From: Brevibacillus humidisoli
GTDB taxonomy: Bacteria; Bacillota; Bacilli; Brevibacillales; Brevibacillaceae
NCBI RefSeq assembly: GCF_020923435.1
Contig: NZ_CP087263.1
Location: 2,251,970-2,315,969, forward strand
Length of the DNA stretch: 64,000 nt
Direction: 5' to 3'
Positions 9,177 to 17,983 of this stretch are shown here, one piece after another (position 1 is the stretch's first letter; the number at the start of each line of letters is the position of its first letter). Under the pieces are notes generated by a model. The model was not told where the DNA came from. It worked only from the letters and a program-made list of their open reading frames with translations, and did not search any database. A program made the translations under genes and the position numbers.

Positions 9177-10371
9177 GCCCGGCCAGTTCCCATTTGGCGA
9201 TCGTGCGGCGATGCACTTCATCCGGCCCATCTGCCAGTCGCAGCGTACGTGATTGCGCCCACATGGAAGCCAGTGGAAAATCATCGCTTACACCCGCGCC
9301 CCCGTGTGCTTGGATCGCTCTGTCGAGTACACGGAGCGCGACATTGGGCGCCACTACCTTGATCATGGCAATCTCTTTCATCGCCGCCTTATTCCCTGCC
9401 GTATCCATCATATAGGCCGCCTTTAAGGTCAACAAACGAGCCTGCTCTATTTCGGCACGGGAGTCCGCAATCCACTCCTGAATCACCCCTTGTTCCGCAA
9501 GCGGCTTGCCAAAGGCGACCCGTTGTTTCACCCGTTTGACCATCAGTTCAAGTGCGCGTTCGGCAACTCCGATCTGACGCATGCAGTGGTGAATGCGTCC
9601 AGGCCCCAAACGGCCTTGCGCAATCGCAAATCCTTTGCCCTCACCCCACAACATGTTGGCAGCGGGAACGCACACATTATCAAATATTATTTCCGCGTGT
9701 CCGTGTGGGGCATGATCATACCCAAAAACCGGAAGCAGCCGTTTAATGGTAACCCCGGGCGTATCCAATGGAACCAAGATCATAGATTGCTGTTCATGCT
9801 TGGGAGCGGATGTATCGCTTTTGCCCATGACGATCGCGATCTTGCATCTGGGATCGCCGGCACCGGATGACCACCATTTACGGCCGTTTATGATGTATTG
9901 ATCACCATCTCTCACGATATTCGCTTCAATGTTGGCAGCGTCTGATGAAGCGACGTCCGGTTCCGTCATGGAAAAACAAGAGCGAATGCGGCCTGCAAGC
10001 AGGGGAACTAGCCACTGTTCTTGTTGTTCCTTAGTCCCGTAGCGAACCAACACCTCCATGTTCCCTGTATCTGGTGCACTGCAGTTAAAGACTTCGGGTG
10101 CAATCGTGGAACGCCCCATGATCTCACACAATGGCGCATATTCCAGATTCGTAAGACCTGCACCGTATTCGGTTTCGGGCAAAAACAGGTTCCACAATCC
10201 GGCAGACTTCGCTTTCTCCTTCATCTCTTCCATGATCGGAGGAACAGTCCAACGACCAGCCGAACGCAGCTGTTGGTAGTAAACGTTTTCATTTGGATAC
10301 ACAACTTCATTCATAAATTGAATCAGCTGCTCTCTTACTTTGTGCACCTTTTCAGAGTACTCGAAATTCAT
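9169..10371 (-). CDS. Acyl-CoA dehydrogenase, ACAD10/11-like clade
   Basis: 400-residue flavoprotein with [18 protein letters not shown] (FAD/substrate loop), [14 protein letters not shown] and RVAFGKPL. At the position of the usual catalytic Glu (YEGTSE) it reads LADGPDEVH, so Asp takes its place; this motif accompanies the ACAD10/11-type enzymes. Together with the kinase gene it overlaps, it would remove a phosphorylated hydroxyl or dehydrogenate an unusual acyl-CoA. First gene of the train that ends in the ABC importer; a perfect inverted repeat and a TetR-type operator-like site lie upstream. Confidence 0.9.
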   Translation of the reverse strand: MNFEYSEKVHKVREQLIQFMNEVVYPNENVYYQQLRSAGRWTVPPIMEEMKEKAKSAGLWNLFLPETEYGAGLTNLEYAPLCEIMGRSTIAPEVFNCSAPDTGNMEVLVRYGTKEQQEQWLVPLLAGRIRSCFSMTEPDVASSDAANIEANIVRDGDQYIINGRKWWSSGAGDPRCKIAIVMGKSDTSAPKHEQQSMILVPLDTPGVTIKRLLPVFGYDHAPHGHAEIIFDNVCVPAANMLWGEGKGFAIAQGRLGPGRIHHCMRQIGVAERALELMVKRVKQRVAFGKPLAEQGVIQEWIADSRAEIEQARLLTLKAAYMMDTAGNKAAMKEIAMIKVVAPNVALRVLDRAIQAHGGAGVSDDFPLASMWAQSRTLRLADGPDEVHRRTIAKWELAGHE

Positions 10372-10404
10372 CGTATCTCTCCTATACCATGAGAGTTTTC
10401 CATT

Positions 10405-10454
10405 TGCTGCTCATGTCGATTGACCTCTCCTCAGATCAATCGACATGAGCAGCA
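10405..10454. repeat. Perfect 19-bp inverted repeat upstream of the acyl-CoA dehydrogenase operon
   Basis: Left arm 10405-10423 (TGCTGCTCATGTCGATTGA) and right arm 10436-10454 are exact reverse complements, separated by 12 pyrimidine-rich bases. There is no T-run on either side, so it is not an ordinary intrinsic terminator. It ends 33 bases before the ATG at 10371, inside the probable 5' leader. It could be an mRNA-stabilising hairpin or a regulator site. Confidence 0.7.
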
Positions 10455-10459
10455 CTACA

Positions 10460-10475
10460 TACCTACCGGTCAGTA
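10460..10475. promoter_or_regulatory. Candidate TetR-family (PfmR/FadR-like) operator
   Basis: The 16-mer TACCTACCGGTCAGTA is an imperfect palindrome centred on ACCGGT. It matches, at about 14 of 16 positions, the consensus I recall for the Thermus TetR-type fatty-acid regulator PfmR (TACCGACCGNTNGGTN). Its location over the likely -10 of a fatty-acid-type operon fits repression relieved by acyl-CoA. No tetR gene lies in the window. Confidence 0.4.
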
Positions 10476-10690
10476 TTATTTGGAAAATTGGAACTATTTA
10501 ATCATATTATAATCCCCCCGAACTTTATGCAGCCAGTAGGTATTTTTCGAGTCAATCTGACAAGAACCTAAATTCTTTGCCATAAAAAAGGTGAGCCGTG
10601 CCGACTGACAATCCTGTTCTCTCCATCAAAGGGTTGCTTGACGAATTAGGGGATGTACAGCACTGTTACTCCCTTTATGCTGGTACCACT

Positions 10691-11842
10691 TTAGAGATAC
10701 TGCTTCTTCAGTTGAGCCGCGATAATATTTTTCTGAATCTCGGATGTCCCTTCGTAAATTTTGGAAATACGGGCATCGCGGTAGAAACGCTCGATCGGGT
10801 ATTCGGCTATGTACCCGATCCCTCCGTGGATCTGCACCGCCTTGTCAGCCACCTTGTTGTACACCTCTGAGCCGAGCAGCTTTACCATCGCGGCCTCTTT
10901 GATCACGTTCATTCCCTGGTCAACCATCCAGGCGACCCGGTAGGTCAACCACCTCAGCGACTCAATGTCCAGGGCCATCTCAGCCAAGTAATGCTGAATG
11001 ATCTGCTGCTCGAGAATGGGCTTGCCGAACTGGACTCTTTCGTTGGCAAATGCAATCGACATTTCAAGCAACTTCTCACTGGACCCTAGATTGCGTGCAG
11101 CCAGACCTGCCCTGCCATTCGCCAAAATTTTCAGCGCGTTGACGTAACCGCCTCCTTCTGCCCCGAGTACGTTCTCTGCCGGCACCTCGCAATCTTCAAA
11201 AAAGATCTCGGCTGAATGGGAGCCTCTCAGTCCCATCTTCTTTTCCTTTTTGCCTACATGAAAGCCAGGTAGATTCTTCTCTACGAGAAAGGAGGTGATT
11301 CCTTTGGCCCCTTTGGATGGATCGGTCACCGCCATAACTGTGAAGAGATCAGCGATGGGTGCATTGGTGATATAATGTTTGCAGCCGTTCAGCAGGTACT
11401 TGTCTCCTTTTTTTATCGCCGTGGTTTTCAGATTGGTCGCATTGGACCCCGCACTGGGCTCGGTTAAGGCAAACGCCCCGATCCATTCTCCTGAGGCCAT
11501 CCGAGGCAGGTATTTTTGTTTCTGCTGTTCATTGCCAAATTGTACGATTCCAACCGATCCGATGCCGGTATGCGCCCCGATCACAGATGTGAAGCCATTA
11601 TGTGTACGGCCCAATTCCTCATAGATCGCACATCTGTCGATCATGCCGATCCCAAGTCCGCCGTATTCTTCCGGTATGCTGAGGCCGAACAACCCCAGTT
11701 CTTTTGACATCTGCAGAATCCGTTCTGGAATTTCATCGTTCTCCTCAACCCCCATGGCAACCGGCTCCACTTCCTGTTCCACAAACTGGCGCACATTTTG
11801 CTTGACTAGTGCAATCTCATCCGGCAGTTGAAAATTCATCAT
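10691..11842 (-). CDS. Acyl-CoA dehydrogenase (short/medium-chain type)
   Basis: 383 residues, a canonical length. Motifs: ALTEPSAGSNATNL, GCKHYITNAP, RVQFGKPI, IHGGIGYIAEYPIERFYRDA and YEGTSEIQ with the normal catalytic Glu. It catalyses the FAD-dependent first step of beta-oxidation with electron-transfer flavoprotein as acceptor. AAAGGAG lies upstream of tandem ATGs (11842 and 11839). It follows the thiolase by 98 bases and probably shares its sigma-54-type promoter. Confidence 0.92.
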   Translation of the reverse strand: MMNFQLPDEIALVKQNVRQFVEQEVEPVAMGVEENDEIPERILQMSKELGLFGLSIPEEYGGLGIGMIDRCAIYEELGRTHNGFTSVIGAHTGIGSVGIVQFGNEQQKQKYLPRMASGEWIGAFALTEPSAGSNATNLKTTAIKKGDKYLLNGCKHYITNAPIADLFTVMAVTDPSKGAKGITSFLVEKNLPGFHVGKKEKKMGLRGSHSAEIFFEDCEVPAENVLGAEGGGYVNALKILANGRAGLAARNLGSSEKLLEMSIAFANERVQFGKPILEQQIIQHYLAEMALDIESLRWLTYRVAWMVDQGMNVIKEAAMVKLLGSEVYNKVADKAVQIHGGIGYIAEYPIERFYRDARISKIYEGTSEIQKNIIAAQLKKQYL

Positions 11843-11940
11843 GCCAGTTATAGCTCCTTTCTACAGGTTGCTGTACTCCTGAAACCCCCTGCTTGATTTA
11901 CTTCCCACCCTCCTGCTTTCGCGTATGTCTCCAGTAGGTT

Positions 11941-13122
11941 CTAGAGCAACTCCATCGCAACGGCCATTCCTTGTCCCCCGCCGACGCACAATGCAGCCAA
12001 TCCTAACGATTCTCCCCGCCGCATCATTTCATGCAGCAGCGTGGTGACAATTCTGGCTCCGGTAGCGCCTAGCGGATGGCCCAATGCGATTGCTCCCCCG
12101 TTCACATTTACACGGTCCTGATCCAGTCCTAATTCTCGGATCACCGCAAGAGCTTGGGCGGCAAACGCCTCATTTAGTTCAACCAGACCGAAATCAGACA
12201 ATGTCATTTGCGTGCGCTTCAGTAGCTTGTGCACAGCCGGAACAGGTCCGATGCCCATGATCTTGGGTGATACTCCGGCACATGCCCAGTCGATGATTCT
12301 CGCCATCGGCTTCACACCCAGTCGCTCCGCCTTTTCGCGAGCCATCAAAACCAGGGCGGCTGCACCATCATTTCGCCCGCACGCATTTCCCGCGGTAACC
12401 GTCCCATCCGGCTTAAACGCTGGCTTCAGGGCCGCCAATTGTACCATCGAGGTTGTTCGTGGGAACTCGTCTGTGTCAAAGAAAACGGTTTGTTTCTTTT
12501 GCTTGACCTCGACCGACACAATCTCTTCTCGAAGAATGCCGCCTCGCATGGCCGCTGCCGCCTTTTCCTGACTCTTCAGGGCAAAGGCATCTTGTTCCTC
12601 TCTGCCAATGCCGTACTTAACCGCTACATGCTCCGCCGTCATGCCCATCCCGAGCCGGGAGCCATATCTCTCATTTGGCTGTTGTCCATTCTCCAGATTG
12701 GAATCGACAAGTACCGGATTCCCCTCGCCAAACCGGGCATTACGCAAATAGATAGGGGCGCGACTCATATTTTCCGCACCGCCGGCCACGACGATTTCCG
12801 CTTGACGAAAGGCGATTTGCTGGGCGGCGGAGACGATTGCCTGCATCCCGGATGCACACAGCCGATTCACGGTGAAAGCGGTTGCGGTTTCAGGTATACC
12901 AGCCCTTAGAGCAGCTACTCTTGCCATATTGGATGATTCCGATGTCTGTCGGACCTCTCCCATGATCACTTCGTTCACCAGATCCGGGGATATCCCGGCT
13001 CGGCGTACTGCTTCCGCAATGACCGTTGCTCCGAGCGTGCCCGAGGGGATATCTTTCAGACTGCCTCCATACTTTCCGATCGCGGTCCGTACCGCTGATA
13101 CAATGACGACTTCCGATACCAC
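11941..13122 (-). CDS. Acetyl-CoA C-acyltransferase (thiolase)
   Basis: 393 residues. Nucleophilic Cys lies in [12 protein letters not shown] near 88; the C-terminal catalytic blocks [18 protein letters not shown] (His) and ALCVGGGQG (Cys) are intact. A GTG start at 13122 (VVSEVVIV) is preferred: GGAGGG is seven bases upstream and the length then equals the family norm, while the ATG at 13137 overlaps that ribosome site. It cleaves 3-ketoacyl-CoA to acetyl-CoA in beta-oxidation, or condenses acetyl-CoA in reverse; context favours degradation. Confidence 0.92.
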   Translation of the reverse strand: MVSEVVIVSAVRTAIGKYGGSLKDIPSGTLGATVIAEAVRRAGISPDLVNEVIMGEVRQTSESSNMARVAALRAGIPETATAFTVNRLCASGMQAIVSAAQQIAFRQAEIVVAGGAENMSRAPIYLRNARFGEGNPVLVDSNLENGQQPNERYGSRLGMGMTAEHVAVKYGIGREEQDAFALKSQEKAAAAMRGGILREEIVSVEVKQKKQTVFFDTDEFPRTTSMVQLAALKPAFKPDGTVTAGNACGRNDGAAALVLMAREKAERLGVKPMARIIDWACAGVSPKIMGIGPVPAVHKLLKRTQMTLSDFGLVELNEAFAAQALAVIRELGLDQDRVNVNGGAIALGHPLGATGARIVTTLLHEMMRRGESLGLAALCVGGGQGMAVAMELL

Positions 13123-13206
13123 TCGCTCTCCCTCCATTCCAGAACGTCATCTCACTCGCTATCCCGCTCCATGCCGTGATCTGCTCTCACCTGTTCAGGA
13201 TCCATT

Positions 13207-13223
13207 TGCAAGGATGATGCCAA
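13207..13223 (-). promoter_or_regulatory. Sigma-54 (-24/-12) promoter for thiolase operon
   Basis: Read on the minus strand the sequence is TTGGCAT-N5-TTGCA, matching the -24/-12 consensus TTGGCAC-N5-TTGCA at all but one base, with correct GG-GC spacing. It lies about 85 bases before the thiolase GTG, and a sigma-54 activator gene is immediately upstream. Predicted transcription start is near 13196. Confidence 0.75.
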
Positions 13224-13307
13224 GAGGCCAAACTGCAAATACGTACACCGTGAACTCAGGTATCAACAAAGGCCGCTCAGGAAAATGAATAACGGGGAAA
13301 CAGGTAC

Positions 13308-13336
13308 GTATTAAGTCATTTATGTATTAACTCATT
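13308..13336. repeat. Direct repeats, candidate enhancer sites for the sigma-54 activator
   Basis: GTATTAAGTCATT at 13308-13320 and GTATTAACTCATT at 13324-13336 match at 12 of 13 bases with a 16-bp period. They sit about 85-115 bp upstream of the -24 element, where bacterial enhancer-binding proteins usually bind. Repeat structure is seen directly; function is inferred. Confidence 0.5.
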
Positions 13337-13435
13337 CATTCGTGTATCAAAAATGATCTTTCTTTCCTCGCCTCCTTGAACGACTCCTTCGTTCTATACC
13401 GGTATGGCAGCGGTGCACAATAACAGACCAAAAAA

Positions 13436-13466
13436 AAGAAGGCACATTCATAACAAGTGCCTTCTT
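13436..13466 (-). terminator. Rho-independent terminator of the sigma-54 regulator gene
   Basis: A 10-bp stem (AAGAAGGCAC pairing with GTGCCTTCTT) immediately after the regulator stop codon; on the minus strand it runs into eight T residues. Confidence 0.85.
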
Positions 13467-15148
13467 TCACTGCCGTGCAGACGTCTGCAGGCGGTATTTT
13501 TTCAGTTTGCGGACAATGGTGGCCTGACTGGTCCCTAATTCTTCCGCGATTTTATAGGTGCTGTTAAATCGTTTCACCGCATTGGCTAGCATTTCGTATT
13601 CAGCCCGTGCAATCGCATCCTGTAGCGACTTCACTTCCCTTTTTCGATTCTCCGTCTCCCGATATTCGCAGGGCAGGTCTTTTAGGGTAATCGTTTTGGC
13701 AGGAACGGTTAAGATTAACCGTTCCACCAGATTGGATAATTCCCGCACGTTGCCGAGCCACTGGTAATGGTAGAAAAAATCTTTCACTTCTCGGTGACAC
13801 TCTTTTGTGATTCGATACTTCTCCTGAAAATGCTTGAAAAAATACTGAACCAGTGGCAAGATATCCTCTCTTCGTTCACGCAGAGGCGGAATAGAGATCG
13901 GGATCACATGTAAACGATAATACAAATCTTCCCGAAACGTCCCTTTTTCCACCATCTCCTTCAGATTGCGATTGGTGGCGGCAATGAGCCGTACATCTAC
14001 CTGCTTCGGTTTGATCCCACCTACTCTTTGGATCTGTTTTTCCTGCAAGACCCGCAGCAGTTTTACCTGAAGCGACAGCGGCAGCTCGCCCACCTCGTCC
14101 AAAAAGAGCGCCCCTTTGTGCGCCAACTCAAACAACCCCGGCTTCCCGGATCGGCTGGCACCGGTAAAGGCCCCCGGTTCAAATCCAAACAACTCCGATT
14201 CCAGTAAATCGTGCGGGATAGCTCCACAGTTCACCTTGATCAATTCCCCTGTCTCAAATCGGCTGCTTGCGCGGTAAATGTGGCGAACCAAAACGTCCTT
14301 GCCGACACCCGTCTCACCAAGGATCAAAATAGTGGCGTCAACATCGGCGATCCGATCAGCCATCTCGTAAATCTCCAGCATTTGCTTGCTTTGCAAAATG
14401 ACATCCGGATCACGACGAGCCTTTTTCTTGAGCTTCTCCAGTTCCTTTCGGTATTGATCGTTCAACTGCAGCGCCTTGTTCAGTTGATCATGCAGTTCGT
14501 TCAGTTCCGTGAGATCACGGATATTGGTGACTACTTTCTCGATCTCTCCCACTTCGTTGAATACCGGCGTCCCGGTCATTAGGGTCTCCTTGCCCGCATA
14601 ATTGTGCTGCACAACCGTAACCGGACGTCTCTGCTCCAGCACCTTGAAGGTAACAGAATCCCTTAAAATGCCCCTGTGCATCAGATATTGGTATTTTTGC
14701 CGTAATAGTACTCTTTCGGGATGCCGGTGATCCGTTCAATGGCGGAGTTTGTTTTTAAGGTCGTTCCGTTGTGATCGGTGATGTAGATGGCATCGTACGA
14801 GTTCTCAATGATCGCGTCCAGTTCCCGATTCAGCTTATCCAACTCAGCAATCTTTTGCTGCAAATGCGAAACGAGGGAACCATCGCTCACCAGGTACAAG
14901 ATCATTTCTTTCCCTTGGCTTGTGATGGGATGAGAAAGCAACAGATACAGGTCTCCCTGGAAGTCAACCGTGAGCAGATGGTTCCCTATTTCCTCCCACT
15001 TGTTAAACAAATCCCTGAAATTCCGCTTGTCAGTCAAGCTTGGAAACCGTTTGGCAAACTGTGCATTAGAGCACTCAATCATACCACTCGGATCGGTTAC
15101 GAGGACGGGAAAAGGGATCGTCTCCATCCAATCACCAAGCTGGGCCAT
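13467..15148 (-). pseudogene. Sigma-54-dependent PAS-domain transcriptional activator, split by an apparent frameshift
   Basis: Two adjacent frames together encode one RocR/BkdR-like enhancer-binding protein. The upstream part (15148-14681) has a PAS-like sensor region and a second PAS domain beginning IIENSYDAIYITDHNG. The downstream part (from 14681) has the PAS remainder, AAA+ domain with Walker A GETGVGKD, the sigma-54 contact loop GAFTGA, Walker B GALFLDEVGE, and a Fis-type HTH at the C-terminus (YKIAEELGTSQATIVRKLKKYRL region). The frames join if one A is added to the A5 run at 14694-14698, restoring PAS continuity. Start at 15148 has AAAGGAGG nine bases upstream. The stop and the next ATG overlap as TGATG, so reinitiation is a less likely alternative. 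It probably controls the thiolase promoter. Confidence 0.85.
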
Positions 15149-15324
15149 TCCCTGCGACCTCCTTTGCCTCAAGGATTTTCCGTTCTAACACGCGCTGAGG
15201 TTTACTGAACTTTCAAACTTATCTTTCATCTTATCCAATTCATTCTTGAATCGTCAACAATTGGTTCCATTCCGCTGCCTCCACCCTGTCCTGTATACTA
15301 AAAGCGGAAAGGAGGGTGCTTGGA

Positions 15325-15906
15325 TTGCAGGATTTCTCGGAAAAATGGCTTCCTACCTACATCAAACGTGGTCTGAACGTGCTGTTTTGCGGGATTAATC
15401 CCGGCAGGGTTTCCGCAACAAAAGGGTACCACTATGCCAATCCGGCCAACCTGTTCTGGAGAGGTCTGTATGAAGGAGGGTTGACACCGTATCAACTGCA
15501 GCCGGAAGAGACGGCCCAACTGCTTGATTACGGATATGGCATCACCGATCTGGTCGCCCGACCCACCCGTTCCTCAGGTGATCTAACACAGGATGACTTC
15601 GCGCAGGGAGCTGCCGATTTCGTACGGATGGTGCAAACGTACCAACCACGCCTCGTCTGCTTTAACGGTGTGACTGCCTTTCGCCATGCGACCGGTAAAC
15701 AGAAAGGTCCGATCGCACTGGGCCTGCAGGATGACCTCTTTTTTGGCACCCGGGAGTGGCCGGGCTGTCATCTGTTCGTAATCCCCTCTACCAGTGGTGC
15801 CAACGCCAACTACACACGGGAAGAGCGGTTGGCCATGTTTGGCGAGCTGTACGAGGTACTGCGTCACAAAGGCTTGCTGGCAGATAGTGCAATGGGTAGC
15901 GAATAA
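15325..15906 (+). CDS. mug: G/U mismatch-specific DNA glycosylase (Mug/TDG family)
   Basis: 193 residues. Motif 1 GINPGRVSATKGYHYANPANLFWRG region matches Mug (GINPG with downstream HPANRFW-like segment); motif 2 IPSTSGANAN corresponds to the MPNPSGLS-type insertion loop that probes mispaired bases. Removes uracil or thymine mispaired with G in base-excision repair. A TTG start at 15325 is preferred because AAAGGAGG lies nine bases upstream; an in-frame GTG at 15316 abuts that site. Monocistronic, divergent from the sigma-54 regulator. Confidence 0.85.
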   Translation: MQDFSEKWLPTYIKRGLNVLFCGINPGRVSATKGYHYANPANLFWRGLYEGGLTPYQLQPEETAQLLDYGYGITDLVARPTRSSGDLTQDDFAQGAADFVRMVQTYQPRLVCFNGVTAFRHATGKQKGPIALGLQDDLFFGTREWPGCHLFVIPSTSGANANYTREERLAMFGELYEVLRHKGLLADSAMGSE

Positions 15907-15938
15907 AAAGGCCGTCAGGAAACGCCCTGACGGTCCTT
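15907..15938 (+). terminator. Terminator-like hairpin after mug
   Basis: CCGTCAGG at 15912-15919 pairs with CCTGACGG at 15926-15933, right after the mug stop. The T-run is short, so termination is probable but not certain. Confidence 0.6.
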
Positions 15939-16064
15939 GCATTACTACTATAACAGCATGCGTCGGCACAGTGAAAAATCAGATCGGCCAGGCTCCTGGC
16001 GGTGCCGTCCTATACAACGGCATAGGTGTTGCCGCTCCGTGATGCTCTCACAACAGGCAAAACA

Positions 16065-17945
16065 TCACGAACCAACCACTTTCCCCGCCGTAACCTCCTC
16101 ATGCAGCGACTTCTCTAGGACGTATTCCGTCAACTCGACGGTCATTTGATAGTAGTTGAACGGTGTAATCAGATAGATCCCGTTGAAATGCTTCATCGCT
16201 ACATCGAGAAGTTCCTTGGCCATGGCGATTCCCTCGCGTCGGGCTGCCTCTCCCTTTTCCACCAGCCTCATTCGGTTGAGCGCTTCCGCTGACAGCTTGA
16301 TGCCGGGGACTTCGTTATGCAGGAATTCCGCGTTGCGCCAACCTGTCAGCGGCATGATCCCGAGAAAGATCGGGATCGGAATATGCTTAGTCGCCTGATA
16401 AATCAGTTCGATCGTCTCGCTGTCGTAGACTGGCTGGGTCATGATAAAATCGGCCCCTGCCTCTACCTTGCGCTCCAGCCGCTGCACTGCTGCCTCAATG
16501 CGGCGAACATGCGGGTTAAAGGCTGCGCCAACAATAAACTGGGCTTGTTGCTTCAATGGTCGGCCAGAGAAAGAGTAGCCTTCGTTTAACTGCTTGACCA
16601 TGCGGATCAGATCAAACGATGTGACATCAAAGACCGAGCTTGCTCCCGGCAGATCGCCAAAACGCGACGGATCACCGGTAACAACGAGCACCTGATCGAT
16701 CCCCAACGCATGCAGACCCATCAGATGAGACTGTTGCCCGATCAGATTGCGGTCTCGGCAGGCGATATGCACCAGCGGATCGACTCCAAACTGACTCTTC
16801 ATAATCGCTCCCAATGCCATGTTGCTCATCCGTACATTAGCCAACGAGTTGTCAGCCAGGGTAATCGCATCCGCCCCTGCCTTGTGCAGCTCACAACATC
16901 CCTGCAGGTAGTGATCGATGTCCAAATCTTTTGGCGGGTCCAACTCAACAATCACCGTATGTCGCTGTTTGACCAGGTCGACAATACTAGGCTTTTGCCG
17001 CTGCTTGACACTGCGGATCGACAGTGACTCCCGATCCTGTGGTGAGAACTGCGGATTGATGCGGGGCAGCGGCTGAAGTCCCTGCATAGCTTGCGCGATC
17101 GCCTGCACGTGGGCCGGTGTCGTGCCGCAGCAGCCGCCGATCAAGCGCACACCTTGCTCGCGAAGCCTCAGCGCACTCTCGCCAAAGTATTCGGGCGATG
17201 ATTTGTAAGCATATTCCCCATCGGACAAACCTAACCTGCCGGCGTTAGGGAAAGCAGATATCTGTATATCTGTCGGCACCACCGTTGTCTCAAAGGAACG
17301 CAGCACCTCAGCCGGTCCCAATCGACAATTCAAGCCGACGATGTCACTGCCTGCCTGACTGACTTGCTGAAACGCTTCTGTCAACGTATAGCCGTCCCGC
17401 GTCCGCCCTACTTCCAGTGTGGCCAACTGAGCGATGATCGGCACATCCGTCAGCGAACGCACGACAGAGACCGCAAGCAGCAACTCCTCAAGATCGAGAA
17501 AGGTCTCTAGAATCAAACCGTCCACACCAGCATGCAGCAACGCTGTCGCTTGTTCTTCAAACAGATCCCGGTATCCGTCCAACTGCTGGCTGAGTACCCG
17601 ACCGGCTACGATCGAACCGATGCTGCCGACTACGTAGGCATCATCTTCTGCCGCTTCCTTCGCAATCGCCACAGCAGCCCGGTTGATCCGCGTCACTCTG
17701 TTCTCCAGATTGTAGCGGCCCAAACTCTCCCGGTTGGCCCCAAACGTATTGGTTTCCAAAAGTCTGGAGCCCGCTCTGTAATACGACGCGTGCACCTCGT
17801 ACACCAGCTTGGGATTAGATAGACACATCTCCTCAAAACTGACACCGACCGGGACTCCCAATTGATACAGTTGAGTGGCAATCGCCCCGTCGCCGATCAG
17901 CAGGTTGTCTTTCAGGTAATCGAGTAGCGGTGGTTTCTTCCCCAT
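16065..17945 (-). CDS. yitJ: Bifunctional homocysteine S-methyltransferase / methylenetetrahydrofolate reductase (YitJ-like)
   Basis: 626 residues in two parts. Residues 1 to about 300 are a homocysteine methyltransferase barrel with zinc-binding Cys in GLNCRLGP and GGCCGTTPAHV. The C-terminal 300 are a MetF-type reductase (VELDPPKDLDIDHYLQG, VTGDPSRFG, GADFIMTQPVYD). The fusion matches Bacillus YitJ. It supplies 5-methyl-THF for methionine synthesis and lies 38 bases downstream of metH, so it is under the same S-box control. Start at 17945 (MGKKPP) has GGAAGGG upstream; an ATG at 17963 has none. Confidence 0.93.
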   Translation of the reverse strand: MGKKPPLLDYLKDNLLIGDGAIATQLYQLGVPVGVSFEEMCLSNPKLVYEVHASYYRAGSRLLETNTFGANRESLGRYNLENRVTRINRAAVAIAKEAAEDDAYVVGSIGSIVAGRVLSQQLDGYRDLFEEQATALLHAGVDGLILETFLDLEELLLAVSVVRSLTDVPIIAQLATLEVGRTRDGYTLTEAFQQVSQAGSDIVGLNCRLGPAEVLRSFETTVVPTDIQISAFPNAGRLGLSDGEYAYKSSPEYFGESALRLREQGVRLIGGCCGTTPAHVQAIAQAMQGLQPLPRINPQFSPQDRESLSIRSVKQRQKPSIVDLVKQRHTVIVELDPPKDLDIDHYLQGCCELHKAGADAITLADNSLANVRMSNMALGAIMKSQFGVDPLVHIACRDRNLIGQQSHLMGLHALGIDQVLVVTGDPSRFGDLPGASSVFDVTSFDLIRMVKQLNEGYSFSGRPLKQQAQFIVGAAFNPHVRRIEAAVQRLERKVEAGADFIMTQPVYDSETIELIYQATKHIPIPIFLGIMPLTGWRNAEFLHNEVPGIKLSAEALNRMRLVEKGEAARREGIAMAKELLDVAMKHFNGIYLITPFNYYQMTVELTEYVLEKSLHEEVTAGKVVGS

Positions 17946-17983
17946 GGTTTCCCTTCCCCCCACAATCCTTTTCTGTCTGTCCC

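Larger units (their letters stand above)
10372..10690 (-). promoter_or_regulatory. Gene-free promoter region of the acyl-CoA/Liv operon
   Basis: 319 bases without a gene between two acyl-CoA dehydrogenases. It holds a 19-bp perfect inverted repeat (10405-10423 / 10436-10454) and a near-palindrome around ACCGGT at 10460-10475. On the minus strand TAATACT at 10473-10479 could be a -10 element and would overlap the near-palindrome, as expected of a repressor site. No convincing -35 was found. Confidence 0.5.

Noticed and set aside
13395-13404. ATACCGGTAT palindrome between the regulator and thiolase genes
   Set aside because: Only 10 bp and not matching the operator-like site at 10460-10475 beyond ACCGGT; likely chance.
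14679-14683. Overlapping TGATG read as a genuine two-gene operon
   Set aside because: The junction falls within a PAS domain and one added A restores it, so a frameshift is simpler; kept only as an alternative.
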